A stretch of DNA of 64,000 bases, from the NCBI RefSeq assembly GCF_011320225.1, contig NZ_JAAOEN010000003.1, forward strand, positions 372,001 through 436,000. The letters are read 5' to 3'. Every line of letters begins with the position of its first letter. The stretch's first letter is position 1. The translations under genes and the position numbers were made by a program. Positions 41,291-51,237 of this stretch are shown piece by piece. This stretch comes from Phytoactinopolyspora limicola. GTDB lineage: Bacteria; Actinomycetota; Actinomycetes; Jiangellales; Jiangellaceae. Under the pieces are notes generated by a model. The model saw only the letters and a program-made list of their open reading frames with translations, did not search any database and was not told where the DNA came from.

Positions 41291-42055
41291 ATGGCGACGA
41301 ATGCCGAGATCCACACCCTGGCCGCGCCGTATGCGCTGCACGCGTTGTCCGGTGAGGATGCCGAACTGTTCGAGCGACACCTCGCTGACTGCGGAGCGTG
41401 TCGAGTCGAGGTGGATGAGATCAGAGAAACGGCCGCACGGCTCGGCACCGCAACCAGCGTATCTCCGCCCGCGGATATGAAGGCCAATGTGTTACACCGG
41501 ATCCGGCAGGTCCGCCCGCTTCCGCCCGAGGCGGCAACCGACGACGGCGATCGCAAAGTGCTCGAGGTCGGGGCTCGCCGGCCGGCATGGCGACGCTGGT
41601 GGGCTCCGGTGGCCACCGGACTGGCCGCGGCTATGGCCGCTGGGGTCATCGCCCTGGGTATGCAACTCAACGAGACGCGTCAAGACCTCGAACAAGCTCA
41701 GCAGATCGGCGCGCAGATGCGGGAACTGGTCACCGCACCGGACATGGAACTCATCCGGGCCGAGGCCGACGGTTCTTCCGGCATGGTGATCATGGCCCGT
41801 TCGCAGGGAATCGCGGTGGTCCAGATGAGCGGCATGGACCCGGCACCCACTGAGCACACCTACCAGCTGTGGTTCATCGGCGACGACGGAGCCCGGTCCG
41901 CGGGTGTGCTCGGCGACACCCACAACGGTGAGATCGGGCCATTCACCGCACACGGACTCGACGACGCGGATCATCTGGGTGTCACCATCGAGCCGGCGGG
42001 CGGATCCGATCAGCCAACGACGGACCCGGTGATGCTCATAGAACTGCCGGCATGA
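41291..42055 (+). CDS. rskA: Anti-sigma-K factor RskA
   Basis: The 254-residue protein has a cytoplasmic zinc-binding anti-sigma domain at the N-terminus (about 1-80, with HLADCGACRVEVDEIRETAA giving the HxxxCxxC motif), a single membrane helix (about 100-120, WWAPVATGLAAAMAAGVIALG) and an extracytoplasmic RskA domain (VVQMSGMDPAPTEHTYQLWF, DADHLGVTIEPAGGS). It should bind SigK until regulated proteolysis removes it. ATG at 41291 has GGGGAG 6 bases upstream; an ATG at 41285 that overlaps the sigK stop is the alternative. Confidence 0.93.
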   Translation: MATNAEIHTLAAPYALHALSGEDAELFERHLADCGACRVEVDEIRETAARLGTATSVSPPADMKANVLHRIRQVRPLPPEAATDDGDRKVLEVGARRPAWRRWWAPVATGLAAAMAAGVIALGMQLNETRQDLEQAQQIGAQMRELVTAPDMELIRAEADGSSGMVIMARSQGIAVVQMSGMDPAPTEHTYQLWFIGDDGARSAGVLGDTHNGEIGPFTAHGLDDADHLGVTIEPAGGSDQPTTDPVMLIELPA

Positions 42056-42057
42056 CA

Positions 42058-43404
42058 TCAGCGCCGGGCCGGTCGGCCGAGAACGTGGCGTAGTGCCGCT
42101 TCGAGGCCGGGGTACCGGAACGTGTGACCGGCGGCGCTGAGCCTGGCGGGCAACACCCGTTGGCTCGCCGCGGCCAGCTCTTCGGTAGCTTCCTCGCCGA
42201 GCAGCAGCCGCGGGCCGATCATCGGGACCGTCAGCAGCGTCGGGCGGCGGAGCACACGTCCTAGGGTCCGGGTGTACTCGGCGTTGGTCACCGGTTCCGG
42301 TGCCACCGCATTGACCGCGCCGCTGAGGGACTCGTCGATGGCGGCTCGAAGGTAGATATCGACGAGGTCATCGATCCCGACCCACGCCATCCACTGCTGG
42401 CCATGACCCAGCCGACCGCCGAGCCCGGTCCAGAACAGAGGATGTTGCAGCCGCAGAAGGCCTCCGGCCGGGGTCAGCACGAGGCCGGTGCGAACCTGCA
42501 CGAGGCGCAGTCCGGCGTCTGCCGCCGGTTGGGCGGCGGCTTCCCAGTCCTGCACCACACCGGCCAGGAAACCAGCACCGCTGTCGCTGTCCTCGGTGCG
42601 GATCTCGTCGCCGTTGTCCGGGCCGTAGTACCCGATGGCCGACGCGGTGACCATGGTGTGCGGGCCGTCCGATGCGTGGGCGGCGACCTCGGCAAGCCGC
42701 CGAGTCGGCGCCACCCGGCTCTCGCGGACGGCCCGCCGGTGAGCCTCGGTGAACCGCCCGGCCAGCGATGCCCCGGCCAGGTGGATGACGACGTCGACCC
42801 CGTCGAGCAGCCGCGGGTTGGGGTCATCCGGGTTCCACTGCCGCTCGTCACGGGTTCGCGGCGGCCGCCGGACTAGCCGGACGACGGAATGCCCGCCCGT
42901 CGTGAGAAAGGCCGACAACGCCGAGCCCACCAGGCCGGACGAACCGGTCATGGCGAACCTCACCGATCCGGACAACCATCGCTGTGAACGCTGATGTGCG
43001 GCAAGATCGGCGGCTAGCTGGTCATGCCGGTACCGAAAGGTGGATTCCAGCATCGACCTCGGCACGCGAGTGTCCACCCGGTCGATGATGCGAGTTTCGG
43101 ACTCGCCCAGACTCTCGAACGAGTGCACGTGCCGCCAGGGGACGGCGTTGCGCAGTGGTGCGCCGACCAGTTCGTCGGCGAATCGATGTGGCCGCTGATA
43201 CTCCTCGGCACGGTGCTGGGCCCGCAGCGTCACACCGCCCGGAAGCTTGACCGTCGCGTGCCCGTCGCGCAAGGAATCTGATTCCTGGGTGATCCGCGCC
43301 GGCTGCCACGGCGGCAGCAGCCGAGTGAACGCACCGGGGCGCTCATGCCAGGCGAAGACCTCCTCGATTGGCACGGGCACATCGCTCTGATAGATGAAAG
43401 TCAT
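42058..43404 (-). CDS. SRPBCC domain fused to TIGR01777-family sugar-nucleotide epimerase-like protein
   Basis: The 448-residue protein starts with an SRPBCC/polyketide-cyclase-like ligand-binding domain (about 1-145: FIYQSDVPVPIEEVFAWHER, VHSFESLGESETRIIDRV) and continues with an NAD(P)-binding Rossmann domain (about 150-448: FAMTGSSGLVGSALSAFL, DVVIHLAGASLAGRF, TMVTASAIGYYG, WMAWVGIDDLVDIYLRA). This is the YfcH/SDR39U1 family with DUF1731 at the C-terminus. The reaction is unknown. The start ATG overlaps the MMPL stop as ATGA, making this the last gene of the five-gene operon. Confidence 0.9.
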   Translation of the reverse strand: MTFIYQSDVPVPIEEVFAWHERPGAFTRLLPPWQPARITQESDSLRDGHATVKLPGGVTLRAQHRAEEYQRPHRFADELVGAPLRNAVPWRHVHSFESLGESETRIIDRVDTRVPRSMLESTFRYRHDQLAADLAAHQRSQRWLSGSVRFAMTGSSGLVGSALSAFLTTGGHSVVRLVRRPPRTRDERQWNPDDPNPRLLDGVDVVIHLAGASLAGRFTEAHRRAVRESRVAPTRRLAEVAAHASDGPHTMVTASAIGYYGPDNGDEIRTEDSDSGAGFLAGVVQDWEAAAQPAADAGLRLVQVRTGLVLTPAGGLLRLQHPLFWTGLGGRLGHGQQWMAWVGIDDLVDIYLRAAIDESLSGAVNAVAPEPVTNAEYTRTLGRVLRRPTLLTVPMIGPRLLLGEEATEELAAASQRVLPARLSAAGHTFRYPGLEAALRHVLGRPARR

Positions 43405-45443
43405 CCCGTTCCGCCCTTCCTCCCGGCGCGGGCAGGCCACCACACGCGGGATCCAATGTCGTGCGCCAGCGCCGGAACCAACAGCGAGCGCACTACGAAC
43501 GTGTCAAGCAGTACCCCGAAGGCGACAATGAACGCGATCTGGATCAGGAACGAGAGCGGCACCACCGCAAGCGCGGAGAACGTGGCTGCCAACACCACAC
43601 CCGCGCTTGTGATCACTCCACCCGTCACCGACAATCCCCGCCGGATGCCGGGCCGGGTCCCGATCACCCCGGCTTCCTCCCGCACCCTGGTCATCAGGAA
43701 GATCGAATAGTCGATGCCGAGCGCGATCAAGAACACGAAACCGAACAGCGGTACCGCCGGATCGACACCGTCGAAGCCGAACACGAACTCGAACACCAGC
43801 GCCGCCACGCCGAGCGTGGCGGCGAACGACAACACGTTCGCCAGCAGCAACACTATCGGTGCGACGAGCGCTCTGAGCAGGATCGCCAGCACGATGAAGA
43901 CGACCACCAGCACCAGCGGGATGATGACTTGCCGGTCACGCACCGAGGCCGCGTCGGTATCCAACTGGACCGCTGTGTCGCCACCCACCAGCGCACCCGG
44001 CACCGCGTCGCCGAGCTCGGTACGCAGCCGGATCACGGTGTCTTTCGCCGCGTCGCTATCCGGCGGGTTGGCCAAGGTACCGGCGACGATGACCGGTTCG
44101 TCGGTCAGCACTTCGACGTCCACGATGCCCGGGTCAGCGTTAGCCGCGTCCAGCACCTGGTCAAGGGCATCGTCGGGCCCCGCCACCACCACCGGACTAC
44201 CGGATCCTCCAGGGAAATGCCGCGCCAGCGCCTCCTGTCCGGCTACCGCTTCCACGTCGGTACGGAACAGGTCGCGCTGGGCGACGCCGTCCGCGTCCAG
44301 CCTGGGAACAAAAGCCGCCAGTACGGCCAGGCCGAGGACGGTCAGGATCCACACCGGACGTGTTCTCCGTCCGATCAGCGCCGCGAGCCATCCCCACACA
44401 CCGGACCGCTCCGGAGCCGGGGATCCGTGCCGCGGCCGGAACGGCCAGAACGCCGCCCGGCCCAGCAGCAGGAGGATCGCCGGCAGAAAGGTCAGCGACG
44501 CGGCCAGCGCCATCGCGATCCCGATGGCCGCCACGGGTCCAAGGCTGCGGTTCGAGTTGAGTTCGCTGACAAGAAGGCACAACACGCCGAGGATGACCGT
44601 CCCACCGGAGGCCACGATGGCCGGCAGGGCGCCTCGGATCGCCGAACGCATGGCGCCGAATCGCGACGCCTGGCCGCGGAGCTCCTCCCGGAACCGAGAG
44701 ACCAGCAGCAACGCGTAGTCGGTGGCGGCGCCGACCACCAGGATGAACATGATGCCCTGGCTCTGACCGTTCAGGGTCAGCAGTTCGCGGTCGGCGAGCC
44801 AGTAGATCGCCCCGGCCGCACCGGACAGGGCCAGCAAGGCTGACGTGAGCACCACGATCGGCAGCAACGGGCTCCGATAGACAACAAGCAGGATGACCAG
44901 CACAGCGGCTACCGCGACCTGGAGGAGCAACCCGTCGATGTCGCCGAAGGCCTCCCCCAGGTCTGCGGAGAATCCGGCGGGACCCGTGACGTAGACCTCA
45001 CCCGGCGTCTGCCCCGCGAACTCCCGGATCTCCTCGACCACGGTCGAACTGCTGACGTCCTGCGTTTCTTCGATCTGCACGACGAACTGTGCCGCGTCGC
45101 CATCGGCTGACGGGATCACCGTGGCCGGCGGTCCAACGATGCCGGGGATACCGCTGACGCGTTCCGCCAGCGCCTCGACCTCAGTGATGTTCTCGTCCGT
45201 GCCGTCGTGCTCCACCACGATGATCGCCGGAGTTGAGTCCTGGCCTTGGGCAGCCCGTTGGAGGTCGGCCACCTGAGTCGACTCGGCGTCGCTGGGTAGG
45301 AACGCCGTGTTGTCGTTGGTTTGTACGTCCGAAAGTTTGCCGGTGTACGGGCCTAGCAGCCCACCCAGGGCAACCCACACGACGGCGATCAACGCGGGCA
45401 GGAGCCAGCGAGCCACCGGGGATCGGAGCGTGTTCTGCTTCAC
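43401..45443 (-). CDS. MMPL-family RND transporter
   Basis: The 680-residue inner-membrane protein has the MMPL plan: one helix (13-33), an extracytoplasmic domain (about 40-165), a block of five or six helices (about 170-340, including YRSPLLPIVVLTSALLALSG and ILVVGAATDYALLLVSRFREE, the proton-relay GxxxDY motif), a second loop and a second block (FLIALGIDYSIFLMTRVREE). Such pumps export lipids or other hydrophobic compounds. GTG at 45443 makes a GTGA overlap with the photolyase stop. In carotenoid gene clusters of actinobacteria, MMPL genes often accompany light regulators; no carotenoid synthase is present here. Confidence 0.94.
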   Translation of the reverse strand: MKQNTLRSPVARWLLPALIAVVWVALGGLLGPYTGKLSDVQTNDNTAFLPSDAESTQVADLQRAAQGQDSTPAIIVVEHDGTDENITEVEALAERVSGIPGIVGPPATVIPSADGDAAQFVVQIEETQDVSSSTVVEEIREFAGQTPGEVYVTGPAGFSADLGEAFGDIDGLLLQVAVAAVLVILLVVYRSPLLPIVVLTSALLALSGAAGAIYWLADRELLTLNGQSQGIMFILVVGAATDYALLLVSRFREELRGQASRFGAMRSAIRGALPAIVASGGTVILGVLCLLVSELNSNRSLGPVAAIGIAMALAASLTFLPAILLLLGRAAFWPFRPRHGSPAPERSGVWGWLAALIGRRTRPVWILTVLGLAVLAAFVPRLDADGVAQRDLFRTDVEAVAGQEALARHFPGGSGSPVVVAGPDDALDQVLDAANADPGIVDVEVLTDEPVIVAGTLANPPDSDAAKDTVIRLRTELGDAVPGALVGGDTAVQLDTDAASVRDRQVIIPLVLVVVFIVLAILLRALVAPIVLLLANVLSFAATLGVAALVFEFVFGFDGVDPAVPLFGFVFLIALGIDYSIFLMTRVREEAGVIGTRPGIRRGLSVTGGVITSAGVVLAATFSALAVVPLSFLIQIAFIVAFGVLLDTFVVRSLLVPALAHDIGSRVWWPARAGRKGGTG

Positions 45444-46795
45444 CGAGCACTCCAGAGGGTTGGCTGGGACGGGCGGCGGCCGGGGTTTCCGGGCTCAACC
45501 AGTGGTGGTGGGTAGTCCAGGTCGGCCCGTTCGGTGTCGTGAAGCCGCCACGGCTCGTGCACCGCGGCGCCGGAGAGGTGTGCCAGCTCAGGCACGTAGC
45601 GCCGGACGTAGTGCCCTTCGGGGTCGAAGCGGTGTGCTTGCCGGATCGGGTTGAGGACTCGGTTCGGTCGGGTGTCGTTCCCGGTCCCGGCCATCCACTG
45701 CCAGCCGCCGTTGTTGTTGGCGACGTCGCCGTCGACCAGCCAGCGGGCGAAGTGTGCGGCGCCGTGGCGCCAGTGCACCCGAAGTGTTTTGGTCAGGAAC
45801 GACGCGGTGATCAGCCGCGCCCGGTTGTGCATCCAGCCTTCGGCGAGCAACTGGCGCATGCCGGCATCGACGATGGGCAAGCCGGTACGGCCCTCCCGCC
45901 AAGCGTCCAACGCGTGGGTGTCTTCGCGCCAGGTGATGTCGCGCGGGCGGTAGTCGCGGGTGGAGATCGTGGGAAAGGCGGCGGTTACCTGATGCATGAA
46001 GTCTCGCCACGCCAGTTGCCGGACCACCTCCGGTGCGACGTTCTCGAACCGCCGGGCGACGTGCAGTGGTGACACGCACCCCAGATGCAGGTACGGACTC
46101 AACCGGGTGGTCTGGTCGGCGGCGAGGTCGTCCCGGTCCGGCTCGCTGGCCTGCACTGCGTTGACAGCGACGTCGAGGGCCGCCTGGCCGGCCCCCTCAC
46201 CACCCGACGGCAACACCGGCGAACGTGCACCCGCGACGATGTCGTCGCCGGCCGGGAGCTTGCCGATGTCGATACCACCCGGGAACGGTACGGCCAACGG
46301 GGCCGGTACGACGTCGCGCCAGCGGGTGGCCTGCCAAGCCCGGAAGTACGGAGTGAAAACGCGATAGTGATCACCGCTGGCCGGGGTCAGTTCACCGGCC
46401 GGAACAACCGTCACGCCTGGGCCGAACTCGACCTTCAGTCCGGACTGGTGGCCCGCGCGGACCAGCGCCTGCTCGCGAGCCTGGGCATAACCACTGACAT
46501 CCGCGGAGCCGAGGATCGTCGACGCACCTGCGGAGACCGCGAGCCGAATGGCTTCCTCCACCACCTCACCAGTGCGGATCACCAGGTCGCCACCCAACGC
46601 ACGTAGGGCTGACCGCAGATCGGCGAGCGCCTCGGCCAGGAAGAGCGCCCGGTTGGGCGAGGCCGTGGTCAAGCGGCGGATCCGGCCGTCGACGACGAAC
46701 AGCGGCACCACCGTTGCATGCTCGCGGCAGGCCCGGGCCAGTGCAGGGTGGTCATGGACGCGCAGATCGCGCGTGAACAGAACGACGGCGGTCAT
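45440..46795 (-). CDS. Deoxyribodipyrimidine photolyase
   Basis: The 451-residue flavoprotein has an N-terminal antenna-binding Rossmann domain (TAVVLFTRDLRVHDHPALARA) and a C-terminal FAD domain with TRLSPYLHLGCVSPLHVARR, GRTGLPIVDAGMRQLLAEGWMHNRARLITASFLTK and DGDVANNNGGWQWMAGTGNDT. It should use blue or near-UV light to repair cyclobutane pyrimidine dimers. ATG overlaps the stop of the CarH-like regulator as ATGA, and its own stop overlaps the MMPL start, so it is translationally linked to a light sensor. Confidence 0.95.
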   Translation of the reverse strand: MTAVVLFTRDLRVHDHPALARACREHATVVPLFVVDGRIRRLTTASPNRALFLAEALADLRSALRALGGDLVIRTGEVVEEAIRLAVSAGASTILGSADVSGYAQAREQALVRAGHQSGLKVEFGPGVTVVPAGELTPASGDHYRVFTPYFRAWQATRWRDVVPAPLAVPFPGGIDIGKLPAGDDIVAGARSPVLPSGGEGAGQAALDVAVNAVQASEPDRDDLAADQTTRLSPYLHLGCVSPLHVARRFENVAPEVVRQLAWRDFMHQVTAAFPTISTRDYRPRDITWREDTHALDAWREGRTGLPIVDAGMRQLLAEGWMHNRARLITASFLTKTLRVHWRHGAAHFARWLVDGDVANNNGGWQWMAGTGNDTRPNRVLNPIRQAHRFDPEGHYVRRYVPELAHLSGAAVHEPWRLHDTERADLDYPPPLVEPGNPGRRPSQPTLWSAR

Positions 46796-47667
46796 GCGGA
46801 CCCTCCGGCGATGTCGCGGAGCAGGGCGACGACGCCGAAACCGTCCGCGGCCCAGCCGTCGCCACCAAGTTCGGCCGCGAAGGTCGCCGACGTCACCGCC
46901 GGACCACCAATGAGCACCGGGGTACCGGGGGCGGCATCGCGGACCACAGTGGCCACCCCCGGCACCGCATCGAACCGTTCCCGCGCCCCGACGCTGATCC
47001 CGACCGCACAGAGGCCCGCACCCACCGCGGCGGCCGCTGCACCCACCGCGTCGGCCGGCGTGTCGCCGCCGAGTTCGACCACACGGTAACCCGCGCCGCG
47101 CAGCACCGTCGCGAGAATGGCGCCCGGTAGAGCATGTGAATCGTATGGCGCGCTGGCGAGCACAACGGTGCCGCGCCGCCGCCCGGGCCGGGTCGATACC
47201 GCTCCTAAGCGGCCGACGAGGCGCACCGCGACCGCCGTGGCACGGTGTTCGTCGCCTACCGTCAGCTCACCTCGCTCCCACCCGTCGCCGATGTCGCGTA
47301 GCGCTGCCGCCACGACCTCGACCAGCACCGTGGCAGGTTCGGCCCCGGCGAACAACTGCGCCTCGATGATCCGCCACGCCCCCGGCTCGTCACCGGCCAA
47401 CAGTCGCGCTCGTAGGGCGCGGCGCCGGGACTGGGGCTGTGGGTGTGCTCGTCGTTGGCCAGGGTCGGTGCGCCCTGGCCGCAGGGTGTCCAGGTCCTCG
47501 GGCTGCACCCACCACCGGCCGGCTCGTTGCACTGCCGGTAACCGGCCCATGCGCACATAGCGATAGGCGGTCATGTAGTGCACGCCTAGCCGCCGCGCGA
47601 CCTCTGCGAGGTCAATCGACGCGTCGGCCCCGCGGGACACTTCAACAGGCATGCCCCTTTTTAGCAC
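46792..47667 (-). CDS. CarH/LitR-like B12-dependent light-sensing transcriptional regulator
   Basis: The 291-residue protein has an N-terminal MerR/excisionase-type helix-turn-helix (about 18-64, DLAEVARRLGVHYMTAYRYV; WWVQPEDL), a four-helix cap (about 80-150) and a cobalamin-binding Rossmann domain (about 160-291). The cap has W130-x9-E140-H141 (within WERGELTVGDEH), the Wx9EH motif of CarH that covers adenosylcobalamin, and the core has YDSH with His178 at the position of the axial histidine. In CarH, light cleaves the Co-C bond, the tetramer falls apart and repression ends. It lies directly before a photolyase gene. The start is a GTG forming TAGTG with the ATPase stop; ATG at 47652 is the alternative. 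Confidence 0.88.
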   Translation of the reverse strand: MLKRGMPVEVSRGADASIDLAEVARRLGVHYMTAYRYVRMGRLPAVQRAGRWWVQPEDLDTLRPGRTDPGQRRAHPQPQSRRRALRARLLAGDEPGAWRIIEAQLFAGAEPATVLVEVVAAALRDIGDGWERGELTVGDEHRATAVAVRLVGRLGAVSTRPGRRRGTVVLASAPYDSHALPGAILATVLRGAGYRVVELGGDTPADAVGAAAAAVGAGLCAVGISVGARERFDAVPGVATVVRDAAPGTPVLIGGPAVTSATFAAELGGDGWAADGFGVVALLRDIAGGSA

Positions 47668-50033
47668 TAAAACAGGCGGCGCCGCTCAGCCATCCGGTTG
47701 ATCCACCACAACACTTCGACGAGAGCGATCCCCGCCACCGCGCACCCGGCGCCAATCAGGGTGTACTGCTGATTGGACGGGTCGAGCAGGAACAGCTCCT
47801 GGGTGAGCGGAGTGATGAACATCAGCGCCGACGATGCCACCATCGCCCCGATCAGCAGCGCTTTCCACCAGGTATATGGCCTGGCGACCATGGCTAGCAC
47901 CCACAACGCGATGGCGATCAGCGTGATGAGCGCGGTGGTGCTGGCCTGAGTCCGGGCCTGCACAGACGCGTCGATACCTTCGTAGACGAGCACGTACGAC
48001 GTGAAGCAGGACACGGAGATGACAACACCGGCCGGCACCGCTAACCGCATCACCCGGCGCACGAAATCCGGGCGGGCCCGTTCATAGTTGGGTGCAAGCG
48101 CGAGAACGAACGCGGGCAGACCGATGGTGAACCACCCGGTGATCGTCACGTGGCGCGGGAAGAACGGGTAAGGAAGCGCGTCGAACCCAATCAGTCCGGG
48201 GATACCGACCAGGATGGCCAGCATGACCGAATAGACGGTTTTGGTGAGAAACAGATTGGAGACCCGCTCGATGTTGCCGATCACCCGCCGTCCCTCGCCG
48301 ACCACGTACGGCAGGGTGGCGAATCGGTTGTCGAGCAGCACGATCTGTGCCACCGACCGGGTGGCCGGCGTACCGGAGCCCATGGCCACCCCGATGTCGG
48401 CATCCTTGAGAGCGAGCACGTCGTTGACTCCGTCGCCGGTCATCGCAACCGTGTGCCCGTTGGCCTGCAAGGCGCCGACCATCGACCGCTTCTGCACCGG
48501 AGTAACCCGGCCGTAGACGCTGGAGGCGTCCATAGCGCGGGCCAGCTCGTCCGGGTCCTCAGGGAGCGAGCGTGCGTCCACCGGGTGGTCGGCGCCGGGA
48601 AGGTCCAGCGAGGCGGCCACCGCACCCACCGACGCGGCGTTGTCGCCGGAGATCACTTTGACGGTGACCTTCTGCTCGGCGAAGTAGTCGAGGGTGGCCT
48701 TGGCGTCGGGCCGGACCTTCTGCTCGAGCACCACCAGAGCCATCGGCGCCACCCGCCCCGGAGCCGACGGCGCGTCAACTGCTATGTCGGCGCGCCCGAG
48801 CAGCAGCACCCGAAGCCCCGTCGAACTGATCCGCTCCGCCTCGAGCGCCTCATCACTGCGCGCCGGCAGCAACACGTCCGGCGCTCCGAGTACCCAGTGG
48901 CCCTGACCGTTGAAGCTCGCACCGCTCCACTTGCGCGCTGACGAGAACGCGGCCACCGACTCGACACCCCACCCTTCCGGGTTGGGGAACACCTCGCCAA
49001 TCGCCGCCAGGCTCGCGTTTGGCCTCGGGTCGGCGGCGGCCAGCGCACCTAACGCTTGGTCGATGGAGGCACCGTCACCGAACCGGCGGACGTCGGCTAC
49101 CCGCATGGCGTTCTCGGTTAGCGTTCCCGTCTTGTCGGCGCAGACCACGTCAACCCTGGCCAGGCCTTCGATGGCAGGAAGCTCGTTGACCAGACACTTG
49201 CGCTGCCCGAGCCGCACTACTCCGACCGCGAAGGCGATGGACGTCATGAGCACCAGGCCCTCTGGCACCATCGGGACCAGCGCCGCAACCATCCCGCGTA
49301 GTGCTTCGTCGAGTGGTTGATCACCGGCGAGCTGGTTGTAGATCGACAACACCCCGGCGGGGATCAACATATAGGTGATGACCTTGAGGATCTTGTTGAT
49401 CCCGTTGCGCAGTTCGGAATTGACGAGCGTGAACCGGCCCGCTTCCGCGGCGAGCTTGGCGGCGTAGGCCTCGTGGCCCACCTTGGTGGCCCGGTACGCG
49501 CCATGACCCGCCACCACGAAGCTGCCGGACAAGATGTGGTCGCCGGCAACCTTCATGACCGGATCGGACTCGCCGGTCAACATCGACTCGTCCAGCTCCA
49601 AGGCCTCGCCGGCGACCACGTCTCCGTCCACCACGATCTGTTCGCCGGCGGACATCTCAATGATGTCGTCGGCGACCACTTCGTCGGGTTCGAGTTCTAT
49701 TACCTGGCCGTCACGGCGCACCCGCGGCTTGGCCTGCCCGACGATGGTCAGCTTGTCCAACGTCCGCTTGGCGCGGACCTCCTGCACCATGCCGACGAGG
49801 CTGTTCGCGACGATGACCCCGGCGAACAGCCCGTCCAGGTAGCTCCCCGTCGACATGACGATGACGAAGAGCACGGCCAAGATGGCGTTGATCCGGGTGA
49901 AGACGTTGGCCCGGACGATCTCCCCCATGCCGCGGCTGGCCCGAACCGGCACGTCATTGGTACGCCCTTGGGCCACCCGCTGTGCCACCTCGGCCGAGGT
50001 CAACCCTTGATCGATACCGCCCACAACAGCCAT
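47667..50033 (-). CDS. Cation-transporting P-type ATPase, CtpE-like
   Basis: The 788-residue membrane pump has the P-type motifs: actuator TGES ([10 protein letters not shown]), phosphorylation site DKTGTLTEN, hinge [16 protein letters not shown], and the membrane segment [11 protein letters not shown] instead of the CPx or PEGLP of heavy-metal or P2 pumps. This combination is found in the mycobacterial CtpE group, linked with Ca2+ uptake. About ten hydrophobic segments are present and no N-terminal metal-binding domain. GGGGG lies 4-5 bases before ATG 50033. It is the first gene of the overlap-linked operon with the CarH-like regulator. Confidence 0.92.
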   Translation of the reverse strand: MAVVGGIDQGLTSAEVAQRVAQGRTNDVPVRASRGMGEIVRANVFTRINAILAVLFVIVMSTGSYLDGLFAGVIVANSLVGMVQEVRAKRTLDKLTIVGQAKPRVRRDGQVIELEPDEVVADDIIEMSAGEQIVVDGDVVAGEALELDESMLTGESDPVMKVAGDHILSGSFVVAGHGAYRATKVGHEAYAAKLAAEAGRFTLVNSELRNGINKILKVITYMLIPAGVLSIYNQLAGDQPLDEALRGMVAALVPMVPEGLVLMTSIAFAVGVVRLGQRKCLVNELPAIEGLARVDVVCADKTGTLTENAMRVADVRRFGDGASIDQALGALAAADPRPNASLAAIGEVFPNPEGWGVESVAAFSSARKWSGASFNGQGHWVLGAPDVLLPARSDEALEAERISSTGLRVLLLGRADIAVDAPSAPGRVAPMALVVLEQKVRPDAKATLDYFAEQKVTVKVISGDNAASVGAVAASLDLPGADHPVDARSLPEDPDELARAMDASSVYGRVTPVQKRSMVGALQANGHTVAMTGDGVNDVLALKDADIGVAMGSGTPATRSVAQIVLLDNRFATLPYVVGEGRRVIGNIERVSNLFLTKTVYSVMLAILVGIPGLIGFDALPYPFFPRHVTITGWFTIGLPAFVLALAPNYERARPDFVRRVMRLAVPAGVVISVSCFTSYVLVYEGIDASVQARTQASTTALITLIAIALWVLAMVARPYTWWKALLIGAMVASSALMFITPLTQELFLLDPSNQQYTLIGAGCAVAGIALVEVLWWINRMAERRRLF

Positions 50034-50121
50034 TCATCCCCCACCGTGCCAGAGCCCTCACTTCTGGGCAGCATACGGCGGAGGACGAATGGGGGTGACG
50101 GTTTCTCGGCAGGGTCGCGTA

Positions 50122-50277
50122 CTACCAGTAGAACCGGCGACCACCAACCGGGCGGCCAACGGCACCGAACAACCCCAGCACAGCGCCTATCACGGCCACG
50201 ATGACCCCGATGGTCACCAATAGCCCAATGTTCGCAACGAGCCCAACGACCAGCAGAACAACGCCCAAGACAATCAT
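50122..50277 (-). CDS. Short hydrophobic DUF6131-type membrane protein
   Basis: The 51-residue peptide is almost entirely two hydrophobic helices (MIVLGVVLLVVGLVANIGLL, VTIGVIVAVIGAVLGLFG) and ends GRPVGGRRFYW, a pattern seen in many short actinobacterial proteins of unknown function. ATG at 50277 has GGGG upstream; an in-frame start 25 codons earlier would add a non-conserved leader. It lies 88 bases upstream of the P-type ATPase gene in the same direction. The gap 50278-50514 before kdpE holds nothing recognisable. Confidence 0.7.
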   Translation of the reverse strand: MIVLGVVLLVVGLVANIGLLVTIGVIVAVIGAVLGLFGAVGRPVGGRRFYW

Positions 50278-50514
50278 GCTGGCGCCCCAATCTCGATCAA
50301 ATCGGATGTATCGGACACCACTGAAGTACCCACCCGCGGCGGAAACAATCATGAACCGCTGCCGTGCGGCGGCGTGTCCTTACCTTGAGCGGCGGGCCGC
50401 ACCTCAAGCCCGACGTATCCCGCCGAGTGCACACCAACCGCGACGACGCAGATGGTGGCTGGCCTGCGCGTCGCTGTCGGTCATGTTCTTATCCTTGCGT
50501 CCTACTACTGGGAT

Positions 50515-51237
50515 TCATGGCAGCGACTCGGCCTCGAAACGGAATCCCATGCCGGGTTCGGTGATGAAGTACCGAGGGCGGGACGGCACCGGTTCGAGGC
50601 GCTGGCGGATCTGGGTCATGAAGACCCGCAGGTAATTGGTCTCGGTTCCGTAAGAAGGCCCCCACACCTCATGAAGTAGCTGCTCGTGAGTGACCAACCG
50701 CCCCGCGTTGCGCACCAGGACCTCCACGATGTGCCACTGCCGAGGCGTCAACCGGACCGGCTCGCCGTCGCGGGTCACCTGCTTGGCGGCGAAGTCGATG
50801 GTGAAGTCCGGGGTGCTCATCACCGCGGCGCCCTCGGGCAACACGGCCCGGCGCATCGCCGCGCGTAGCCGGGCGAACAGTTCGTCCATGCCGAAGGGTT
50901 TGGTCACGTAGTCGTCAGCGCCGAGGTCCAGCGCCTGCACCTTGGTCGACTCCGTATCTCGTCCGGAGAGCACCACAATCGGCACCGAGGTCCACCCCCG
51001 CAGACCACGCACGACGTCCAGCCCATCCATCCCGGGCAGCCCGAGATCAAGAACCACAAGGTCGGGGTGGTGGCGGGCGGCCAACTCCAGGGCCTGCTCG
51101 GCAGTGCCGGCCACGTCGGTGACGTAGCCCCGGGCCCGCAGGTTGACGTCGAGTGTCTTACGGATGCCGGGGTCGTCGTCGACGACGAGCACCCGGCCCG
51201 TGGCGCCCTTTCCCGGGCCGTCCTTCCCCGTGGTCAT
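50515..51237 (-). CDS. kdpE: KdpE response regulator
   Basis: The 240-residue OmpR-type regulator has a receiver domain (about 15-130) with the acidic pair in [10 protein letters not shown], phospho-acceptor Asp64 in VVLDLGLPG and the conserved Lys in [10 protein letters not shown], followed by a winged-helix DNA-binding domain (about 145-240, [44 protein letters not shown]). It should be phosphorylated by KdpD, encoded divergently, and activate kdp transcription when K+ is low. ATG overlaps the kdpC stop as ATGA. Confidence 0.95.
   Translation of the reverse strand: MTTGKDGPGKGATGRVLVVDDDPGIRKTLDVNLRARGYVTDVAGTAEQALELAARHHPDLVVLDLGLPGMDGLDVVRGLRGWTSVPIVVLSGRDTESTKVQALDLGADDYVTKPFGMDELFARLRAAMRRAVLPEGAAVMSTPDFTIDFAAKQVTRDGEPVRLTPRQWHIVEVLVRNAGRLVTHEQLLHEVWGPSYGTETNYLRVFMTQIRQRLEPVPSRPRYFITEPGMGFRFEAESLP

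Noticed and set aside
43461-44843. 460-codon plus-strand frame opposite the MMPL gene
   Set aside because: Arg/Gln/His-rich shadow of a membrane protein gene with strong coding evidence on the minus strand.
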